Below the pieces are notes generated by a model. It was not told the DNA's origin. It worked only from the letters and a program-made list of their open reading frames with translations, and searched no databases. Source: DASSUW01 sp963759375 (lineage in GTDB: Bacteria; Actinomycetota; Thermoleophilia; Solirubrobacterales; Solirubrobacteraceae). From it: a DNA stretch of 64,000 nucleotides. Shown one piece after another: positions 60,263 to 64,000 of this stretch (positions are counted from its first letter, which is position 1; each line of letters starts with the position of its first letter). Location: assembly GCA_963759375.1 (NCBI GenBank), contig CAVWYY010000001.1:248001-312000 (forward strand), in the 5' to 3' direction. The translations under genes and the position numbers were made by a program.

Positions 60263-61036
60263 ATGCAGCTCGCCGCCCGCGCACCGCACCCCGCGCTGAG
60301 ACGGCACATCCGGACGCTCACCGGCTGGTACGAGAAGGTCGACGGTCCGGTCGTGCGCGATGAGCTGCCGGGCGGGCGGATCGTGCTCGTCGTCTCGTTC
60401 GGGCCGCGGATGGAGATCGACGGCCGCACCTACACGTCGTTCGCCGCCGGGCTGCACGACGTGCCCGCGCACACCGAGCACGACGGGCTCGGCCACGGCA
60501 TCCAGGCGTACCTCACGCCGCTCGGCGGGCGGCGCCTGTTCGGGATGCCGATGGGCGAGCTCACGCGCCAGGTCGTCGACCTCGAGGACCTCATGGGCCG
60601 CGAGGCCGGCGAACTCGCCGAGCGGCTGGCCGCCGCGCCCGGCTGGGCCGAGCGGATCGACATCTTCGAGCGGGCGATCGCGGCGCGGGTGCTGCGCGCG
60701 GAGCCGGTCGCGCCAGAGCTGGAGTGGGCGTGGGAGCGGCTCGTGGAGACCGACGGCGCGGCGCCGATCGGCGCGCTCGGCGAGGAGCTGGGCTGGAGCC
60801 GCCGGCACCTGGCCGCGCGCTTCCGCGAGGAGCTGGGCATGCCGCCGAAGGCGGTCGCGCGGATCCTGCGCTTCGAGCGCGCCGTCGAGCGCCTGCGCGC
60901 GGGCGACGATCTCGCCGCGCTGGCGCTCGACAGCGGCTACTACGACCAGGCGCACTTCAACCGCGACTTCCGCGCGTTCGCCGGGGCGACGCCGACCGAG
61001 CTCCGTCAGCCGCTCGTCCACTCGGGCGCCGCGTAG
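60263..61036 (+). CDS. AraC-family transcriptional regulator
   Basis: 257 aa. The C-terminal HTH pair is clear: APIGALGEELGWSRRHLAARFREELGMPPKAVARILRFERAVERL and LAALALDSGYYDQAHFNRDFRAFAGATPTELR. The N-terminal half is the beta-rich region of DUF6597-like AraC proteins (VVSFGPRMEIDGRTYTSFAAGLHDVPAHTEH). It starts 1 nt after the aminotransferase stop. It is convergent with the cupin gene, with a 31-nt overlap, and probably controls the cupin-MFS pair or itself. Confidence 0.9.
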   Translation: MQLAARAPHPALRRHIRTLTGWYEKVDGPVVRDELPGGRIVLVVSFGPRMEIDGRTYTSFAAGLHDVPAHTEHDGLGHGIQAYLTPLGGRRLFGMPMGELTRQVVDLEDLMGREAGELAERLAAAPGWAERIDIFERAIAARVLRAEPVAPELEWAWERLVETDGAAPIGALGEELGWSRRHLAARFREELGMPPKAVARILRFERAVERLRAGDDLAALALDSGYYDQAHFNRDFRAFAGATPTELRQPLVHSGAA

Positions 61037-61389
61037 GGCGCGCCCGGCACGCTGCCGACGCACAGCACGCGCAGGCCGTCCGGCCCGCTGGTGAGCACGC
61101 GGGCCGTGCCGGCGTCGACCCGCACAAGGTGCTCGGGGTCGAGCGGCAGCCGCAGGTCGCCGGCCACCACGGCGCCCGCGCCGCTGAGCGCGACGTAGAG
61201 CTCCTGCTGGCCGGTGTCCGCCTCGTCGTGCGCGCCGGTGGTGTAGTCGGGCGGCAGGTCCATGATCTGGACGCCGAACGCCGTGATGCCCAGCCCGTCG
61301 CGGACGAGCTTGGCGAACCCGTCCCAGATCTGGGGCAGGTCGTCGACGGCCGCTCCGGCGATGCTGGCGGTGTCAGCCCTGGTAGGCAT
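61006..61389 (-). CDS. Cupin-domain protein
   Basis: 127 aa from ATG 61389. GQQELYVALSGAGAVVAGDLRLPLDPEHLVRVDAGTARVL is a single cupin barrel; the usual metal His pair is only partly seen (TTGAHDEADTGQQELYVAL), so metal binding is uncertain. The start lies within the end of the upstream MFS gene, so the two are translated together. Function unknown; small cupins of this kind often bind or modify a small ligand. Confidence 0.75.
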   Translation of the reverse strand: MPTRADTASIAGAAVDDLPQIWDGFAKLVRDGLGITAFGVQIMDLPPDYTTGAHDEADTGQQELYVALSGAGAVVAGDLRLPLDPEHLVRVDAGTARVLTSGPDGLRVLCVGSVPGAPYAAPEWTSG

Positions 61390-62566
61390 GTGCGGTCCTC
61401 CTGGTGGGGGTGGTGACGTACAGCACGGCGCCAAGCCCGATCGCGAGCGGGATCAGGCCGGACAGCATCAGGGCGGGCTGCGCGCCGATGACGCCGACGA
61501 GCAGGCCCGCCAGCGCCAGCGCGCCGATCTCGGCGCCGTTGCGGCCGGCGTTGTAGAGCGCATAGGCGCGGCCGCGCACGTTCTCCGGGACCCGCTCGTG
61601 GATCAGCGTGCGCATGAGGACGTTCTTGAGGCCGTGGGCGACGCCGCCGAGCGTGAACCCGGCGAACGCCAGGACCAGCAGGCCTCCGGCGGCGGTGGCG
61701 AGGCCGGCGCCCTGGACGGCGATGGCGGCGACGGCGGCGACTGCCACCGCGGCGGTCGGCACGCGCCGCGCGAGGCCGACCGCGCCGGCGACCATGCCGA
61801 GCGCCCAGCACGTCCCGAGCAGGCCGAATGCGGTGTCGCTCGCGCCGAGCGTCTCCTTCACGTAGAAGACCTCGGCGGTGATCGACATCGAGAAGAACAG
61901 CAGCGACGCCACGGCGGTGAGCACGGTGACGCGCAGCACGGGGTCGCCGGCCAGGACCGCGAAGCCCTCGCGGGCGCGGCCGCTGTCGCCGGCCTGCCGC
62001 TCCGGGCGCCGGCGGGCGTGCAGCAGCGTGGCCACGAGCGCGACGGCGGCGAACGTCGCAGCGTCGAGCAGCAGGGCGATCTCCGGCGTCCCAGCGGCCA
62101 CGAGCGCAGCGCCGACGGGTGGCCCGAGCACCATCCCGGCGTAGCGGGCGGTCTCGACGAGGCCGTTGACCTCGGACAGCCGCTCCTCACCGGCCGCCAC
62201 GGGCACGAGCGCGAACTCGGCGGGCTGGGCGATCGCCGCGCCGATCCCCACGAACATCGTCAGGACGAGCATCACGGCGAGCGAGCCGGTCGACAGCGCC
62301 AGCGCGGTGGCGGCGATCGCCTGGGCGAGCGAGACGACGCGCAGCAGGTACGCGTTCTCGTAGCGGTCGGCCAGCCGCCCGGCGACGCCGCCGAGCAGGA
62401 CCATCGGGCCGAACAGCGCCAGGAACATCGCGGACACGGCGAGCGCGGACCCGGTCGTCGCCTGGATGTGCAGGGCGAGCGGGACCCACAGCAGGAAGTC
62501 GCCGAACGAGGAGACACCCACGGCGGCGACGATCAGGCGGACGTCACGGATGCGGAGCGCGGACAT
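61373..62566 (-). CDS. Major facilitator superfamily transporter
   Basis: 397 aa from ATG 62566 (GTG 62587 in frame) with about 12 helices. VGVSSFGDFLLWVPLALHIQATTGSALAVSAMFLALFGPMVLLGGVAGRLADRYE is the typical first third of enterobactin-exporter-like (EntS-type) MFS proteins. The substrate is unknown. It overlaps the cupin start and is divergent from the VOC gene with a short gap. Confidence 0.87.
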   Translation of the reverse strand: MSALRIRDVRLIVAAVGVSSFGDFLLWVPLALHIQATTGSALAVSAMFLALFGPMVLLGGVAGRLADRYENAYLLRVVSLAQAIAATALALSTGSLAVMLVLTMFVGIGAAIAQPAEFALVPVAAGEERLSEVNGLVETARYAGMVLGPPVGAALVAAGTPEIALLLDAATFAAVALVATLLHARRRPERQAGDSGRAREGFAVLAGDPVLRVTVLTAVASLLFFSMSITAEVFYVKETLGASDTAFGLLGTCWALGMVAGAVGLARRVPTAAVAVAAVAAIAVQGAGLATAAGGLLVLAFAGFTLGGVAHGLKNVLMRTLIHERVPENVRGRAYALYNAGRNGAEIGALALAGLLVGVIGAQPALMLSGLIPLAIGLGAVLYVTTPTRRTAHAYQG

Positions 62567-62649
62567 GCGGCGAGTGTCCGCGGCCACCGTGCCACGACCG
62601 TGAATCCAGCGTGATCACATCCGTCCAAGACGTCAGCGTCGCGTCCGCG

Positions 62650-62655
62650 TACGGT
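62650..62655 (+). promoter_or_regulatory. -10-like box of the VOC gene
   Basis: TACGGT, 6 nt before ATG 62662; it favours this ATG over the in-frame GTG at 62611. Confidence 0.4.
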
Positions 62656-62661
62656 GCGGGC

Positions 62662-63030
62662 ATGGTCATCCCCACCTTCAAGTACGACGACGCCCCCGCG
62701 GCGATCGACTTCCTCGAGCGCGCGTTCGGCTTCGAGCGCAAGAACGTGTTCGAGGGCGACGGACTGGTCCACCACGCCGAGCTCACGCACGGCCGCGGCA
62801 TGGTCATGCTCGGCAGCGTCGGTGCCGGCGACCCGCAGTTCGAGACGAAGCGCTCGTCGGTCTACGTGATCGTCCCCGACGCCGACGCTGCGTACGAGCG
62901 CGCGAAGGGCGCCGGCGCCGAGATCACGCGGGAGCTGCAGGACACCGACTACGGCTCGCGGGAGTTCGCGGCGCGCGATCCCGAGGGCAACGCTTGGAGC
63001 TTTGGCACGTACGACCCGTTTGCCAGCTGA
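62662..63030 (+). CDS. VOC-superfamily (glyoxalase/PhnB-like) protein
   Basis: 122 aa. MVIPTFKYDDAPAAIDFLERAFGFERKNVFEGDG and VHHAELTHGRGMVMLGS form the first beta-alpha-beta module; YVIVPDADAAYERAKGAGAEITRELQDTDYGSREFAARDPEGNAWSFGTY forms the second, with the late Glu/Asp-Pro-x-G-N motif. The family includes glyoxalase I, bleomycin-resistance and PhnB-like proteins. The exact role is unknown. The DAHP synthase promoter -35 lies within its last codons. Confidence 0.85.
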   Translation: MVIPTFKYDDAPAAIDFLERAFGFERKNVFEGDGLVHHAELTHGRGMVMLGSVGAGDPQFETKRSSVYVIVPDADAAYERAKGAGAEITRELQDTDYGSREFAARDPEGNAWSFGTYDPFAS

Positions 63031-63048
63031 GGGCGCCCCTGCTACAAA
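63020..63048 (+). promoter_or_regulatory. Promoter of the DAHP synthase leader
   Basis: -35 TTGCCA (63020-63025, five of six consensus bases) and -10 TACAAA (63043-63048) with a 17-nt spacer, the best-spaced promoter in the window. Transcription would start near 63055, about 6 nt before the leader-peptide ATG. Confidence 0.65.
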
Positions 63049-63060
63049 TCTCAGACCGCG

Positions 63061-63153
63061 ATGTCCGATCGCCCCGCTCACCTGACGCTTCACACCGCGC
63101 CGCGGGGCTTCGGCTACGCCTATTTCTCCTACCGCACCTGGCGATTTAGCTAG
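63061..63153 (+). CDS. Aromatic leader peptide (30 aa), putative attenuator of DAHP synthase
   Basis: ATG 63061 to TAG 63151-63153. The second half reads GFGYAYFSYRTWRFS: F17, Y19, Y21, F22, Y24, W27 and F29, seven aromatic residues in the last 14. It has no signal or domain. It lies just after a good promoter and 113 nt before the DAHP synthase ATG. Such clusters of codons for the end products are the hallmark of ribosome-mediated attenuation: a ribosome short of charged Phe, Tyr or Trp tRNA would stall here. Its role is inferred; the ORF and its codons are seen directly. Confidence 0.8.
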   Translation: MSDRPAHLTLHTAPRGFGYAYFSYRTWRFS

Positions 63154-63226
63154 GCGCTCGGTCGGTGCGCACTCCGCGCCGCCACCGCAATCGGGGCCCC
63201 AGTGGCCGAGCGCCTTGCAACGGCGG
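63152..63226 (+). promoter_or_regulatory. Two mutually exclusive RNA stems of the candidate attenuator
   Basis: Stem 1 pairs 63152-63163 (starting at the leader stop codon) with 63204-63215: 12 pairs including one G-U. Stem 2 pairs CCGCC 63179-63183 with GGCGG 63222-63226 and GCAA 63187-63190 with TTGC 63215-63218. The two share base 63215 and interleave, so they cannot form together. A ribosome resting on the leader stop would block stem 1 and favour stem 2; a ribosome stalled at the aromatic codons would allow stem 1. No long U-run follows, so control could be at termination or translation. Confidence 0.55.
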
Positions 63227-63266
63227 ATCGTTCGTAGAGTGTGGATCGACTTAGGAGAAGCAGCAG

Positions 63267-64000
63267 ATGATGATCGTGATGAAGGCGGGAGCGACCGAGA
63301 CGGAGATCCAGTCCGTCATCGACCGCATCGAGTCCGTCGGAGCCCGCGCCCACCCCTCGCGCGGCGAGGAGGTCACCGTGATCGGCGCGATCGGCGATCG
63401 CGAGCACGTGGCCCGGCTCGGCCTCGAGGGTGCACCCGGCGTCGCCCAGGTCGTACCGATCCTCAAGCCGTACAAGCTCGCCTCCACGCAGGTACGAGTC
63501 GGCGAGCGAACGGTCGTCGACGTCGAGGGACGAAAGATCGGCGGTGAGCACTTCTCGCTCATCGCCGGGCCGTGCACCGTCGAGTCGCGCGACCAGACCC
63601 TGATCACCGCGCGCGCCGTGCGCGACGCCGGCGCCTCGCTGTTCCGCGGCGGCGCCTACAAGCCCCGCACCTCGCCCTACGCCTTCCAGGGCCTCGGGCA
63701 GGAGGGCCTGCGGCTGCTCGCCGAGGCCAAGGAGGAGACCGGCCTGCCGATCGTCACCGAGCTGATGGACGCGCGGGACATCGAGGCCGTCGTCGCCGTC
63801 GCCGACGTGATCCAGATCGGCGCGCGCAACATGCAGAACTACCCGCTGCTCTCCGAGATCGGCCGGGCCGGCAAGCCGGTGCTGATCAAGCGCGGCCTGT
63901 CCTCGACGCTCGAGGAGCTGCTGATGGCGGCGGAGTACGTCCTCAAGGAGGGCAACCCCAACGTCCTGCTGTGCGAGCGCGGCATCCGCACGTTCGAGAC
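63267..64000 (+). CDS. aroF: 3-deoxy-7-phosphoheptulonate (DAHP) synthase, type I-beta, 3' end outside window
   Basis: 244 residues visible. The N-terminal ferredoxin-like regulatory domain (MIVMKAGATETEIQSVIDRIESVGARAHPSRGEEVTVIGAIGD) and then FSLIAGPCTVES, FRGGAYKPRTSPYAFQGLG, VIQIGARNMQN and VLIKRG place it in the I-beta subfamily. It condenses phosphoenolpyruvate and erythrose 4-phosphate, the first shikimate step. An AGGAGA ribosome site lies 8 nt before ATG 63267. The leader peptide upstream suggests control by aromatic amino acid supply; the N-terminal domain may also give feedback inhibition. Confidence 0.95.
   Translation, partial: MMIVMKAGATETEIQSVIDRIESVGARAHPSRGEEVTVIGAIGDREHVARLGLEGAPGVAQVVPILKPYKLASTQVRVGERTVVDVEGRKIGGEHFSLIAGPCTVESRDQTLITARAVRDAGASLFRGGAYKPRTSPYAFQGLGQEGLRLLAEAKEETGLPIVTELMDARDIEAVVAVADVIQIGARNMQNYPLLSEIGRAGKPVLIKRGLSSTLEELLMAAEYVLKEGNPNVLLCERGIRTFE

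Overview
The window is a 64 kb stretch of a very GC-rich chromosome with densely packed, mostly overlapping genes. GTG and TTG starts are common, MurE is of the meso-DAP type, and many genes have a TANNNT hexamer 6-10 nt before the start codon, as expected for leaderless mRNAs. Gene style and order (mraZ-rsmH-ftsL-ftsI ... murE-murF-mraY ... murD-ftsW-murG ... murC-ftsQ-ftsZ, plus tad pilus, split gcvPA/gcvPB and scpAB) point to an Actinomycetota, most likely a Thermoleophilia/Solirubrobacterales soil bacterium. The class assignment is inference from gene style, not a database result.

Layout. 1-1.7 kb: end of a Rho-like termination factor and two unknown genes. 1.7-6.6 kb: two-component pair and tad/cpa pilus genes (cpaB, cpaF, tadB, tadC). 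6.6-9 kb: ddaH-like hydrolase and a DUF3352 lipoprotein. 9.1-41 kb: the division and cell wall (dcw) cluster, broken by three inserts. Insert 1 (13-18 kb) holds TetR, an AidB-like acyl-CoA dehydrogenase, an inverted-repeat element, an MFS exporter, HxlR and GNAT. Insert 2 (21.7-31.8 kb) holds RidA and a sugar regulon: DeoR, SIS isomerase, ABC importer, two PfkB kinases and a GH4 glycosidase. It ends with an alkyltransferase-like gene and a second inverted-repeat element. Insert 3 (35.5-37.5 kb) is a pilin and RecQ. 41-44.4 kb: a GGDEF/HD-GYP membrane protein and a second DUF3352 lipoprotein. 44.5-48.7 kb: glycine cleavage gcvT-H-PA-PB. 48.8-54.4 kb: an accessory block with a stand-alone LigD-type polymerase and three regulator/partner sets. 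54.7-60.3 kb: trpS, scpA, scpB, rlmN (opposite strand), an RsuA-type pseudouridine synthase, aroH and a HisC-type aminotransferase. 60.3-63 kb: AraC, cupin, MFS and VOC genes. 63-64 kb: DAHP synthase, cut by the window end, behind a probable attenuator.

Most notable: (1) a 30-codon ORF directly upstream of DAHP synthase, with seven Phe/Tyr/Trp codons in its last 14 sense codons, its own promoter and two mutually exclusive RNA stems, which is a strong candidate aromatic-amino-acid attenuator. (2) Two elements sharing nearly the same inverted terminal sequence (AACTGCGGCTGGGTRGGGA) but with different interiors, one carrying 39-bp tandem palindromic repeats. (3) Matching operators for a DeoR-type repressor at both ends of the sugar regulon. 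(4) A pair of 20-bp operators between a TetR gene and its divergent transporter.

Four genes (tadB, aidB-like, hxlR, ydcZ-like) show single frame breaks with intact protein on both sides. At least the one in a G6 run is probably a sequencing error. No rRNA, tRNA, CRISPR array or transposase was seen.
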